Shown here: piece after piece, positions 24,263-36,100 of the stretch
How positions within the stretch are numbered: the first letter of the stretch is position 1
Layout: each line of letters opens with the position of its first letter
Assembly: GCF_001039355.2 (NCBI RefSeq)
Contig: NW_019774025.1
Coordinates: 137,626 to 201,625 of the forward strand
DNA length: 64,000 nucleotides
Direction: 5' to 3'
DNA from: Lingula anatina
Lineage: Eukaryota; Brachiopoda; Lingulata; Lingulida; Lingulidae
Position numbers and translations under genes: made by a program
The notes under the pieces: model-generated
What the model was told of the DNA's origin: nothing
The model's database searches: none
Seen by the model: the letters and a program-made list of their open reading frames with translations, nothing else

Positions 24263-27200
24263 ATGAACAGCCCGGTGCTTCTTTTTGTTCTAATGTCCAT
24301 TTTGTCACTATGTGCGTATGCTGTTGATGGTGCTTTTAAAGGTATGTGTTCACTCCCATTTAATTTCAAAATGGCTATTTTAAATTTTCACGACTGATTT
24401 CAAAATAAAAAAAATTAATGCGCAATGTACGCTAACACTGAGGTAGTGAAACCTTTGAAAATGTTTGTATATGGTGCTTTGACCAAGTTTACACAGTGCA
24501 AAGAAAATTGGTTTTTAAATTAATTTATTAATCTATTTATTTATTTATTTATTTATTTGTTTATTTTTGACCGTTTCTATTTAGTTTGACAAAGATTATA
24601 TCAATCTCTGTTTCATAAACATAATACTATTATTCAACTACGATTTGGCCTTCTATTGTTATTGACATGAATAATTTATAGTATATACTTCAAGTTTGAC
24701 AAACTTACACATTCCAATTAACATTGTTACTATTTCCTAGAATGAAACCATTCATTGACCAACTTATTTTACAGCAACTCGCAAGAGTCATCCTGTGTGC
24801 AGGGATAACTCAAGATGTTGCAAGACAGAACAAAACAACATGACACACTGCAAGAATACGACCAATGAAGAAGGTAAAGCCTTACCTTGTCCAAATAAAT
24901 GGTCATGTGTGTGTGATGAAGGATTCATCATGGACCCTTCTGACCCAGACTCCCAGAACTGCGTTCCAGGTGAGAACTGCTGTTATGAATTTCAAAGATC
25001 AGTTTTTACAAGATCAGTTTTAGAATATACGTGTGCAGTGGGGGGACCAGGTGTGACTGCTGAGCAATCTGAATGTCTAGAGTCAGTTCAAAAGAGAGCC
25101 TAAAGGATTATTTGCCCTGGTCTCAGTTATGATGATGCCTTAAAAGTTTGTAACATCGACACCCTAGACAAACATAGACATTTGCTGTATCAGAGGTTTT
25201 ATACAAAATTACAAAATTGTGAAAAGTTGGGTCATTTATTGCCTGAAAGAAACACTCGCCCTTTACGAAACAACACAAAATTCTTACAACCAGAAGTGAA
25301 GACGGAACGTTTTAAAAATTCTTTTATTAATCATTGCCTCTTTAACTTGTAGTAATATATGAACGCTTTTTTAATTTGTAATATTTTAGGAATAATTTAT
25401 TGTTTTATAATTTAAAGCTTATTATTATTGTCAATTTTCTTTTAAACATTCTTTGTACAACTTCAACCTTAGGGTTGCAATTTTACCTAATGAATTATAA
25501 TTATTATTATTGCATTAAGATATGTGAATCGCAACTCAGCATTTGTGAAAAAACAGTGCGTTTTATACAATTTTTACAAAGAAGCTTATAATTCTGCTTC
25601 TACACTATCTTTAAGGGGATTAGATACGTTATAAACACTATAAAGATCTATATTTTGCAAATTAGTTTTTTTTTCTTTCTTTTTATGTAAAATACTTAAG
25701 TAAATACAAGGGGTGTTACAATAAAGGCTTGTAGAGCCAAAAATGTTTTGTAGTGATAATAATAATTATGATAATGATAAAAATAATGAACCTAATTTAA
25801 AGGGTGTAAAACATGCTAAGCGTGCACTCGTCTTCCACATGGCCCTCTTTGAAGGGTAAGGATATAGTGCACTTTTGCTTAAATCATGAACTATTTTGGA
25901 AATTAGAGGCATAATTTGTGTTTCAAAACTATTTTTTGAGGCGTTTGAGATATCTGAACTGAACCAATGTTTACCAAAAATTTACATTGAAATTAGAAAG
26001 CATGAAGGATTGTTTGACGCTGGCATTCTGACATGTGATATTGCTTTCTGGTGTTTCTGATTTCTTTGACACTACCAAACATTCTGTTTTATTGGCACAG
26101 AGGTATATTTATAAATAAATAAATAAATAAATGTGCGCTCTTTTCACATACCATGAAAATCCATGATCATGGAACAAAGTGGAAATAGGCTTTTTCTTTT
26201 GGTCACCATTTGGCTAAGTTCAACCTGAAGCTGAGATAATTCAAGAGGTTACCTCAGCAAAAGTCAATTTTATGTCTCCTCCATTCCAGTGTACCACTAA
26301 CTTTCAAGGTCCCATTCATAGCAAANATATACATATTTTATACCATTTAGTCAAATTTATAAGAGGTACCCCCTCAAATCCACTGTTTCACTGTGACTTC
26401 TGCAGATGTAAAGAAATGTCTATAAAATTGAAAAGACGCCATCAAATGTCCCCAAATTCACAGACAATTAGCATTAGGGTGTGCTCGTTAAAGATCACGT
26501 GCCTAACAGCGTGTGCGTCTACTGCGTACTGCAATTATCTCCTGTAGATGGCGCGACAAGACTTCAACATGGGTAACAATTCTGTTATATATATAAAATC
26601 TTGTGCCTTAAAACATTTCCGAAAATCTCCTACCGGATGCCCCATAGAACTCTTATCTAAGGCATATGTAGTATAGGACTCTTTTTGATTGAACTTACAG
26701 GGTCCTACAGGACACTACTATAGGAGAATTTAGGACGTCCTATGGGACCCGGTAAGAAATTTCGGTAAGGGAATGTTTCAGGGGGAGGGGCAAGTATATC
26801 TCCTGGTTAGAGAATATTTACTTGGCTATCGTCTCATCCCTGCTCTAGTTAGACAGCGAAATATTAAAGGCAAACAATTTCAATTATGATATAAATAATA
26901 ACTTTATAATAAGTTCATACAATATTGGTCAAAAATTGTCCAACCCCATTTCCATGTACTTTTATTAACAAATACCATGAAAATCCATGATCATGGAACA
27001 AAGTGGAAATAGGCTTTTTCTTTTGGTCACCATTTGGCTAAGTTCAACCTGAAGCTGAGATAATTCAAGAGGTTACCTCAGCAAAAGTCAATTTTATGTC
27101 TCCTCCATTCCAGTGTACCACTAACTTTCAAGGTCCCATTCATAGCAAAAAAGAAGGCAACAAGAAATAGCGATTGTTCGAATTTTGGCAAAACAAGGCC

Positions 27201-28385
27201 ACTTTTATTATATAACCCCACTATCCTAATAATTTTAACAATGTAACAAATTGTTGTCTGTATTGAATGAAATGGCCTTAGGGATAAAAAATATATATCA
27301 TATATTCAACAAGATTCATCACCCTGAAATTGTGACGTACCGAGTCAGCAAAAGTTATTATTTACAAACAATTTGCACACATTTCGTTTGCGGGGTTGCA
27401 AAGAGGCCATCCCAGTTTTCGGGTTGAAGCTAGGCAAAAGGTTACCTCAGCAAAAGTGAATTGTTGTATAAAGGTACTCTTTCGCCTCTTATCTGATAAA
27501 TCAGTGAACCTAGAGAATAAGCAAGTGCACAGCGGTGCATTTTTGATAAGACAGCGTTATCTTAATGAATATGAATACAAATCATAATGTATCGAACATT
27601 TTAGATAATTTTTCTTTGCGGAAGAAGTGTTGGAAATCTTTTTCTATTGGTAATTTGATGTAAATCCTTTTCCACTATTCTGTCTTTTATCCGAATGGCT
27701 CCATTTCTTTAATCGCATAAATTATACCTATCAAAAAATCAAACACACTTGTCATCGCATCTTCGATGCCAATGTTTCCATAACAACTGTTTTTGAATAA
27801 TTAAAATTCAAGGGGTGCTTTCTGTTTATAATGTTACTTTCCCTTTTTCTTCCTAGATGTACCGCCATGTCGTAAGTATAAGATAAAACTAGGCATAAAA
27901 TAAGCTTATCAATCCCTATCAACAGTTTGAAAATCAATAAACTCTGATGTGACGCGTTTTAAAAAATATTTTGCCAATAAATGCCGTGTATGTCACAGTT
28001 CAAGATTTAAAAAAACAGGAAAAATTTACTTGATGTAGAGTTGTGTAATTTGCTGCTTAGAAAAACAAATCATATTACTCAAATACAGCAACTTCTTGTT
28101 ATTGTAACTTTTCAATATATCTCTTTTATTTTTTTAGCTGCACTTACAACACGATGTCGTGAGTATGGCTTCTGCTATTTCCTATCTGAACTTTTATTTA
28201 ATTTTATTAGTTTGCGTTTCAGCTATAATTATGTATATGATATGTATGTTATTCTGGACCCTTTGGCTTTTGCAATATATGTCAACGTATATTTACAGGA
28301 TATCAAGTTATATTCCAACACATAAAGTGTGCTTTTGGATAATGGTTCAAACATTTCACGAATTTTAAAGAGAAAAGCTTAAACA

Positions 28386-28416
<31 letters not shown>

Positions 28417-28908
28417 GGAGGGTAAAGTACTTGGAAGTACTTTGATAAGATAAGATAACACTATGTTCTGCATTTTGGGAATTAAGGTGGGTTATATTGG
28501 CTTTTACTTACAGCGGATGTTCAAAAAGTCATGTGTGATGGTACAGCTTACACCTTTTCCGACAGTTACCAATATGTGGAAGATAATCTGGCCCCACTGC
28601 GATATTACATCAGTTACCCTGGAAACAGTGATATCATTATATCCACATGTAACACCGCCGACTACGACACCATGCTGTCTGTGTTTCACTGTGATTCGCT
28701 CATTTATGATGTTGTATCCGGTGGAAGTCAGACATGCAACGTCCATTTCGATTACAGTTTGGACTTCAATGACGACGGAAACGGCTGTTCAGGTGGTACC
28801 TCTTTGCTCCAGATTCCTCAAGGAAGTCTCCCCAGTGGGACGTATGCAATAGGTGTATACGGTTTTCTAAACATGGATGGAGACTTTACTATTTCAATCT
28901 CTTGTTAG
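24263..28908 (+). CDS. secreted EGF-like / PPC-like domain protein, copy B
   Basis: Five exons match copy A one for one: 24263-24341, 24775-24969, 27857-27871, 28138-28158 and 28514-28908. All are in phase 1 and give 234 residues. The start is one codon shorter than in A because the first ATG of A is GTG here, so I used the next ATG (MNSPVLLFVLMSILSLC...). The EGF-like exon differs from A at only four bases. The PPC-like exon differs at about 26 of 125 residues, including R to S and D to H changes, yet all Cys residues and the NDDGNGC and LPSGTYAIGVYG cores are kept. The frame is intact with a stop at the same place, so the copy looks functional. An AATAAA lies at 29078-29083. Expected to be secreted, with tissue or ligand roles unknown. 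Confidence 0.85.
24990..25518 (+). mobile_element. LINE 3' fragment in intron 2 of copy B
   Basis: After the EGF exon, sequence absent from unit A encodes a typical non-LTR reverse transcriptase tail: AEQSECLESVQKRA, a stop, then RIICPGLSYDDAL ... KHRHLLYQRFYTKL ... LLPERNTRPLR ... TERFKNSFINH, ending in TAG at 25350-25352. It is 5' truncated, with one nonsense change. It belongs to a LINE lineage different from the L1/Tx1-like element at 8.7 kb. Confidence 0.75.
26144..27148. repeat. 180-base exact direct repeat around an ambiguous base
   Basis: 26144-26325 recurs at about 26972-27148 with no difference that I can see (CATGAAAATCCATGATCATG ... CCATTCATAGCAAA). An N at 26326 follows the first copy. 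Unit A has this sequence once, near 18730-18900. An assembly join is likely. Confidence 0.75.
26603..26790. mobile_element. MITE-like element, family D
   Basis: Imperfect terminal inverted repeats of about 40 bases: the left has AAACATTTCCG ... CTCCTACCGGATGCCCCATAG, and the right has CTATGGGACCCGGTAAGAAA ... AATGTTTC. The interior GGACTCTTTTTGATTGAAC recurs at about 33671-33790 and 34541-34620. No coding capacity. Confidence 0.6.
28391..28416. repeat. poly-T tract
   Basis: An uninterrupted T run lies just upstream of the last exon of copy B and is not present in copy A. Confidence 0.85.
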
Positions 28909-29566
28909 AAATTGAACTGTTGGAGAGACTATACTAGAGACTGGCGTTTTATGACCAAATTTAATCCACAGTCTGCTAGTTTTTTCGTAAGATTCAGCAA
29001 ACAAAAGGAGCTGCCAAAAAAAAGTGATCAAGTTGACTTGAATCACTTCATAAGCCGTAAATCGCTTCATAAATTAAAATAAAATCCCGAATTTGAAAAC
29101 CGTTCAGTTAGTTTTCACTGAAAAACAACACTGTAAAAATAGGTCATTCCAACTGAATTTTTAACAGCAAAAGCAAGAAAATTAGCCCCACAATGACCCC
29201 GTTTCTCCCACGCCCCGGCGGCTAATATGAATATCTTTAAATATCTTGGATAGTTCCTCTTTCACAGATTAGGCACGTGTTAGGCAGGTGTTGTCTCTTG
29301 GCAGGGGTTTCCGCTCATTCCCTCTCGTCTAAGACATGGGTAATGTGACCACAAGTACATATATGAGTAAAATATCGCAAGAGCAGCATATTCATATAGT
29401 AGCCAATCAGAGAACGGTTTAGGCCAGGTAAAACACTTGCGACTTTGCAACTCGTACTGGTATTTTACATACATTACTTACAGCTTTATGTGAAAAGTGA
29501 CTGACAACCTTCCTGGTCAAATGTCATGGCAGTCATGGCCGTCCACCCTCCAAAAAAAAAACACTA

Positions 29567-29640
29567 AGACTGTGCTCCCATGCCTAGATCGATCCATCTA
29601 GATCGGTCGAACTCTCTGGTGAGTCTCACTAAATTGCTTT
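29567..29640. mobile_element. foldback element, family A, left arm only
   Basis: It matches the first 70 bases of the 21897 element, then is replaced by TTTTTATTCTGCC. The match to unit A resumes only near 29660, so unit B has lost about 600 bases here. Confidence 0.7.
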
Positions 29641-30302
29641 TTATTCTGCCATTGATATAAGGTACATTTTACATTTGAGAAAATTTAACAGATAAATACC
29701 ATTTTTAAAGTATAGTTTATCTCCCACGGGAAAAGGACACACATTGTATATAGCAAAAATAAAATTTACTCTGACGTCGCAATTTGTAAACTTGAAAATC
29801 TGGCCGTCTTCCAGAAGACCCAGAAAACTGCCTCAATCCGTCCCTTGCAAAGATACCAATATACATATACATCACAAAACGGCTTAGTGTGAAATAAAGG
29901 CCTTCTGTCTGGAAATGTCTGCAAATGTAAAAACATGCTGGTAGTTACTAAGCATTTCAAAGTCCTACATTTAACAAAGTTTTCCTTTGAAAAATCATTT
30001 GATATTTCAACTTTATGAAGGTACTTGGTAAGCCGACTGCACATCTATAAGAATTTATATCCGAGGTGCTAGATAAAATGCCAGTAGAATGTCGAGAACT
30101 TCTTTCCAGAATTTCTTCAATTCATTTCAGCCCAAAGCAAATTATCTTCACCCCTGTTAAGTAAAACTGCTGCGGTTTGAAAGATCACCATGTAAAATGC
30201 TCTTGTCTTTCTATAATTGTACTTTTTCTGGAATGTTTGCCAGCTTTTAAATGTAAAGTAAAATCTTTGTTGATGAANTTGAAAAAGATTGTTATCAGTG
30301 GA

Positions 30303-30421
30303 GAGGCTATGACTCGGTTCCCATGCCTAGATTGATCCATCTAGAACTCCCTTAGTCTCTACCGAAAAGCTAGAGGGTAAAGATAATTACCCCCTTACAG
30401 CTTTACTAGGCGTGACAGACA
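30303..30421. mobile_element. foldback element, family A, truncated by a LINE
   Basis: It matches 23520-23640 and stops at GACAGACATT, where the adenine tail (T run on the plus strand) of the minus-strand LINE begins. Confidence 0.75.
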
Positions 30422-31940
30422 TTTTTTTATTGAAAAATTTCAGTACAAGAATGTACATATACCTAAGTATGGTAAATGCACACTCACTCTTTCTCTTACA
30501 CACACTCTCTCTCTCAAACACGCGAATATAAGTTTATAATCTCATGAACAATAGGTGTAAAAATAATAATAATAATAATAATAATAATAAAGATCGATAC
30601 CACAATGTATTCAACCAAAACTACAATAGATTATTAAGCAAGAAAAAAGTGCAATATATTATTTTGCTGAAGCTAATTAAATTCAAACATGTCTGACCAA
30701 TTTTAAAACCTGATATTTTTGAAAAAAATCAAGTGTATAAAATGCTGCAAGAAATGAGTCTGCTGCCGTGAGGGTAGTGTCGTCAGTATATTGTGATATT
30801 CTAAATTCTGTATTCTCTATCTTTATACCAGTAATATCACTATTATTCTTGATCAATAACGGAAGTATTTCAGCACATAAAATAAAAATGTACGGGGAGA
30901 GGAGGTCACCCAGGTGGCATCCTCTTGAGATTCTGAAGTATTCGGATAAATGACCGCACTGACTAATGGAGGCGCTGCAGTCGAAACTTAATATCCCAAA
31001 CCATTTTTTAATTGCGTCACCAAAATTGAAGAAGTCCAGTACATTAATTATAAAATCCTAGTCAACCGAATCGAAAGCCTTTTCAAAATCAATCAAAACA
31101 AGCAAGCCTGGAATATTTCGTTTTTCTGTGATGTACATTAGGTCATATATCAACCTTGTGTTTTCTCCTATATAGCGGCCAGCTAAAAACCCAGATTGAG
31201 AAGGGGAAATTGGTTTGTCTAATACAGTTTTCATTCGTTCAGCTATACATCCGGATATTAGTTTATAAAATACATTTAATAATGTTATAGGTCGCCATTT
31301 TTGTAAAAAATTTCTATTCTTGCCCCCTTTCGGGATACAAGTAATAATGCCGAGTTTCTGGCTAGTTGGTGACCTTTCTTTACGAAATACTTCATTTACC
31401 GTTCGGATCATAAATTCTTTCAAGTCTGACCAAAAAAATTTGTAAAACTCAGTTGTAAAACCGTCGGAGCCCGGAGATTTGTTATTCTTCATTTTCTTTA
31501 GGACTGTAAGAAGTTCTGTCTTGGGTATTTCTCCCTGTAACAGTTCTTTTTCGGCCTCATTTAATTTAGGCAGGTTAAATTGGTCAAGAAAGGCTCGAAG
31601 ATCAGTTTTTTCTACACATTCTATTTTTGAGGAATACAGACGTTCATAAAATAATTTAGCTTCATTAAGTATTTCCTTTTGATCAGTTCCGTCTTGCAGT
31701 TCTAGATTTTGTATAGTTTTGTTCACGTAGTGTCTAGATTCTAGAAAACAGAAGTATTTTGTCGGCTTCTCACCTTCTTCCACCCACCTTGCTTTTGCTC
31801 GCAAAAGGATACCTTTTAGTTTCTTCTGTCTGATGTTTTTCAGTTCTGTCTTTTTTGCTTCCAATAGATCTGATATGTCTTGGAATTGATTTACCAATAT
31901 TTTGACGTCTAACAGGATATCTCCATCAGGGAATTATTTT
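30422..31940 (-). mobile_element. second L1/Tx1-like LINE, minus strand, truncated and internally deleted
   Basis: An open frame at 31897-31058 encodes the linker and the first half of a reverse transcriptase (NKSPGSDGFTTEFYKFFW, KWRPITLLN, SGFLAGRYIG, LIDFEKAFDSVD). The next domain continues with a frame break to about 30780, where the catalytic motif reads YTDD in place of YADD. The element then jumps within about 350 bases to a 3' end with an A-tail (T run at 30422-30428). The endonuclease at the 5' end and about 500 residues of C-terminus are missing. It is related to, but clearly diverged from, the LINE at 8.7 kb. Confidence 0.85.
30562..30590. repeat. AAT trinucleotide microsatellite
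   Basis: About nine AAT units lie within the 3' part of the minus-strand LINE. Confidence 0.85.
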
Positions 31941-33003
31941 TTCTATATATTATATCTATCAATTAACCAATCAATCAATCCAGGGCCAACTGACACTCCG
32001 TGATGGAAGGGCACCTCCCTCTGCAGGTAATGGCCCTTGCATTGGCTTGGCCTGGTTTTGCTAGGTGGGTCCCAGATGGTGGTATATAGTCCCTCCATCT
32101 GGCCATTCTCGGAATCCACTCCGTTGTTCTTGTGGTCCAGTGGTTTGTCTTGAAGTTTCGCCACATGTACGGCCCGTCAGTGCCTGTTTGTCATAATTGT
32201 CTCGCAAATGTCTCTGATCTTCCTCTGTTCCCGATTGCTCTCTTGGCTGATGCTAATCTTTATTATCCTGATCTGTGGGAAGATATTGTACATGACTGTT
32301 TGGGCACTACAGTTCTGTATCCTATATATTTATATGTTTTATGTATTCCACATCATCGATCACTGTACAATTTTTTTTCTTTCTATGAACCAGATGACTG
32401 ATATATGTCTCTGTTGCAGCCAAAATTAAATGAACAGTGCATTTCTAAAGATATCGCCATGCCAAAATACGAAATTATTATAACGTTAGACTTACAACTC
32501 GGCAGCTTTTATAGGATATTCAGGAATATCAAGTGTGTTAGTTGGGAAAATTCATAGCCCTGTGTTTAACATGCATGACCCACCATTGCGCCCTTCGCTT
32601 AAAGAAGCGACTGTTGTTTCCAGATTATTTTTTCGTCCCACATATGCCGTTGGGGTTACCCTCTCGATTAAAGCACACTTCACCGCTTGGTATTTCAATT
32701 TCGTTCTCAGGCTGACCGGACATTTATTCTTGCCAAACGTAATCATCCCACAATAACTTACCGTGTAAGATAAGTCAGATAATAGGCTGAGAACATGAAG
32801 GGCTGTTTTGCAAAGCCATCTTCTCAAAGTACCATATACGCAAACAGAGCAGAGTTTGGTGCACCATTTTACCGATATATCTAGGGCAGGGCCCAGGGGA
32901 GAACTGTTAAAATTTCCGGGATTACAAATATATAGCGAGTGTCTACGTGTGTGCGTGCGTGTCTAGATATAAAGCTGGCATCAAGAAGTACGCATTGCAC
33001 GTT
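31941..33003. other. no confirmed gene; repeat pieces and open frames
   Basis: 31950-32170 contains a minus-strand frame (PSGTHLAKPGQANARAITCR) followed by TTGATTGATTGGTTAATTGA repeats. The same type of end occurs near 21480-21535, so this is probably a dispersed repeat. A plus frame at 32132-32401 and a minus frame at 32827-32552 are open but unrecognised and lack convincing splice partners. Confidence 0.35.
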
Positions 33004-33020
33004 TTTATTTCGAATTTATT
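33004..33020 (-). terminator. polyadenylation signals of the lipocalin gene
   Basis: Two AATAAA hexamers on the minus strand (plus TTTATT at 33004-33009 and 33015-33020) lie about 100 bases past the lipocalin stop codon. Confidence 0.6.
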
Positions 33021-33114
33021 TTTAAAGGCAAAATGAATATCGACTACAAAAAATTGTGGCATATTGTCGACATTTTCTGTCCACATCCCATTTTGCCTTA
33101 CGTTATGCCTTGTC

Positions 33115-36100
33115 TCAAAACGGGCAGGCTGGAACGGAAAAATAGAATGGGACTCATTTAAGGCATAGACTGGAGCACTTATGCTGATAAGGAGCGAGCT
33201 GTTATAAAAGAATATTTTACTTTCACTCGGACTACTACAATGTTCCGATTTGTTTTGTGTCAAAGTGGACGATGATTGTGTTCTTAAATTTAAGATCAGT
33301 TTTGGGATTTTACTTTTTTTGTGTGAAACGGGCTGACTGTGAATGGGTTTCTATGAAAACGTATCACATGATTGTGCTTCTTACCTTCGACGTGCCTCAC
33401 TGTGAAAACCCATCGCCCAAGAGTGGGATTGTCGAGATCGAGACAAAACGATTCTTTCAAGACTTCTTTGAATTTGGTTGAGAGGTTGCTGGGTAGAGTT
33501 TTGGTGCGAGACCATAAAGTGATCATTCTTGGATATTGACTACTCGGTGATTTTTCGTAAGTGACGGCGTAGTTTTCGTAGTCAGTACTAGCAAACACCA
33601 GTGTGTCCACCACTTTACCATCTGGAATGTTTTTATCGGAGATACCTGTTATATATACTGTATACTTATGTGCCTTAAAACACTTCCGAATATCTCCTAC
33701 CGGATGCCCTATGGAACTCTTATCTAAGGCATATTAACTATAGGACACATTTTGATTGAACATATAGGGTCCTACAGGATACTGGGTATAGTCTCATTCC
33801 CTGCTCTAGTTAGACATCGAAATATTTTTTACCTACACACGAACAATCGTAGTGAAGAAACGCACATTCACAGACATTATGCCCATTTTCTAATGTATAC
33901 TTATAATGATTATTACCTAAATGTATTATTATTATTATTTTTAGTGTCTTTGTATAAATGCGTGAGAGAGACAGAGAAGGAGAGAGAGAGAGATTAACCT
34001 ACCCAACATTACGTTATAAGTGCCTAGTGTACCCGAGAACTGAATAGTCTCCGCGTTCATCACGCATTCATCATATGCCGGTGCCCTTGAATACACAAAA
34101 CAGAAAACTATTGCAAAGTTTTTATACAGGTACATATGAATTGAGCATTGGGGGAGCGTGGATTCCCAGTAACATACAGTATATAAACCACTTCTACTAG
34201 TTTCTTATACGATTCAAATAAATTCGACATGCCAAGGGATAAACTGAATAAATCACTCGATCAGCCATAAAAGAGGTTCAGACCCCATTCCCACATATTT
34301 AAGATCGATCTATCCCTGTGGGGAGTCTCACTACATTACTGTCAGCTTAGTCGGCTTAGGCGTCTGTCCCGCCTACTAAAAGCTGTAAGGGGGTAATTAA
34401 CTACCGTGCGCTCTCGGCTGACATCAATTTAGCGTGAACCCCCAGGGAGTTAGGTCGATCAAGATGGCTCTATCTAAACCTATGGGAATGCAGTCTTTGA
34501 CTGCTGCTTACTTTAAAATTTTCCTACTTTCGTGANGCCTTAAGGCATATGTACTGTAGGACACTTTTTGATTGAACATATAGGGTCCTACAGGATACTG
34601 GGTATAGTCTCATTCCCTGCTCTAGTTAGACATCGAAATATTTTTTACCTACACACGAACAATCGTAGTGGAAAAAAAATAACGCACAATCACAGACATT
34701 ATGCTCATTTTCTAATGTATACTTATAATGATTATTACCTAAATTTATTATTATTTTTTTTTTAGTGTCTTTGTATATATGCGTGAGAGAGACAGAGAAG
34801 GAGAGAGAGAGAGATTAACCTACCAAACATTACGTTATAAGTGCCTAGTGTACCCGAGAACTGAATAGTCTCCTCGTTCATCACGCATTCATCATATGCC
34901 GGTGCCCTTGAATACACAAAACAGAAAACTATTGCAAAGTTTTTATACAGGTACATATGAATTGAGCATTGGAGGAGCGTGGATTCCCAGTAACATACAG
35001 TATATAAACCACTTCTACTAGTTTCTTATACGATTCAAATAAATTCGACATGCCAAGGGATAAACTGAATAAATCACTCGATCAGCCATAAAAGAGGTTC
35101 AGACCCCATTCCCACATATTTAAGATCGATCTATCCCTGTGGGGAGTCTCACTACATTACTGTCAGCTTAGTCGGCTTAGGCGTCTGTCCCGCCTACTAA
35201 AAGCTGTAAGGGGGTAATTAACTACCGTGCGCGCTCGGCTGACATCAATTTAGCGTGAACCCCCAGGGAGTTAGGTCGATCAAGATGGCTCTATCTAAAC
35301 CTATGGGAATGCAGTCTTTGACTGCTGCTTTCTTTAAAATTTTCCTACTTTCGTGACCCATTGACATACATCATAGAATGCTAGCAGGAAAATCATTTTT
35401 TGGGTAAAATTAAACAATACCTCAAAGTTATACTACGTAAAACTATATGCTGGTATTTAGTTGGCTTTTGTGGCAAAAAAATTGACTTTGTATGTTTCTT
35501 AGAGACCAATCCCACAGATATTTAGATAGATCAATCCCTCTGAGGAGTCTCACTAGATTGCTGTCAGCTTAATCGGCTTAAATGTCTGTCCCGCCTACTA
35601 AAAGCTGTAAGGGGGAATTAACTTTCTTGCGCGCTCGGCTCCCGGAAGCTGACAGCAATTTAGCGTGAACCCCCTGGGAGTTAATTACGATTGATCTATG
35701 TAAATCTGTGGGAACCCAGTCTTAAATGGAAAAGACGTTTTGTTTTATGTTCTTACATCACCATGAGTAAAAGATACATCTACATGTGCATATTTATTCT
35801 ATGATAAAAATTATATCGTTAATGTAGTGTCTAATCTTGACTTTTTTCTGTAAATTACGAAGTTTCGACTCTTCATCTTTGATAAGATGACACAGTCGTT
35901 CATGCTAACCCCTGACGTTTGAAAGTGTAGATGGGGGAGGGGGTAACATCTTTCAAAAAGACTTAACATTGATTAATCTTTTATCGTCTTTATACAAGAG
36001 ATCGATCATAATAACAAGTGTAGTCTTAGTTCATGTCTATTGTTATCTAGGATTGAGAGATTTAATTGACTCTCTCTTGGTTAGTTTTCTTCCTACATGT

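Larger units (their letters stand above)
23735..30421 (+). repeat. tandem segmental duplication, unit B
   Basis: This is the second copy of the 7-kb unit. Relative to unit A it has a LINE 3' fragment in intron 2 (about 24990-25518), a MITE-like insertion (about 26603-26790) with a local 180-base duplication around an N, and it is cut at its right end by the 3' end of the minus-strand LINE at 30422. Confidence 0.9.

Noticed and set aside
24175-24369. Minus-strand frame over exon 1 of copy B
   Set aside because: It is a shadow of the signal-peptide exon; the plus frame is conserved with copy A.
31943-32166. Two overlapping minus frames ending in LALDWLID-type repeats
   Set aside because: The same TTGATTGATTGG-type end occurs elsewhere in the window, so this is a dispersed repeat, not a gene.
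33257-33481. Plus-strand frame opposite lipocalin exon 4
   Set aside because: It is a shadow of an exon with clear lipocalin motifs.
33296-33613. Lipocalin frame read as a single 105-residue protein
   Set aside because: It runs past the GTAAGA donor at 33384. Splicing to 33128 gives the usual lipocalin ending with a late Cys.
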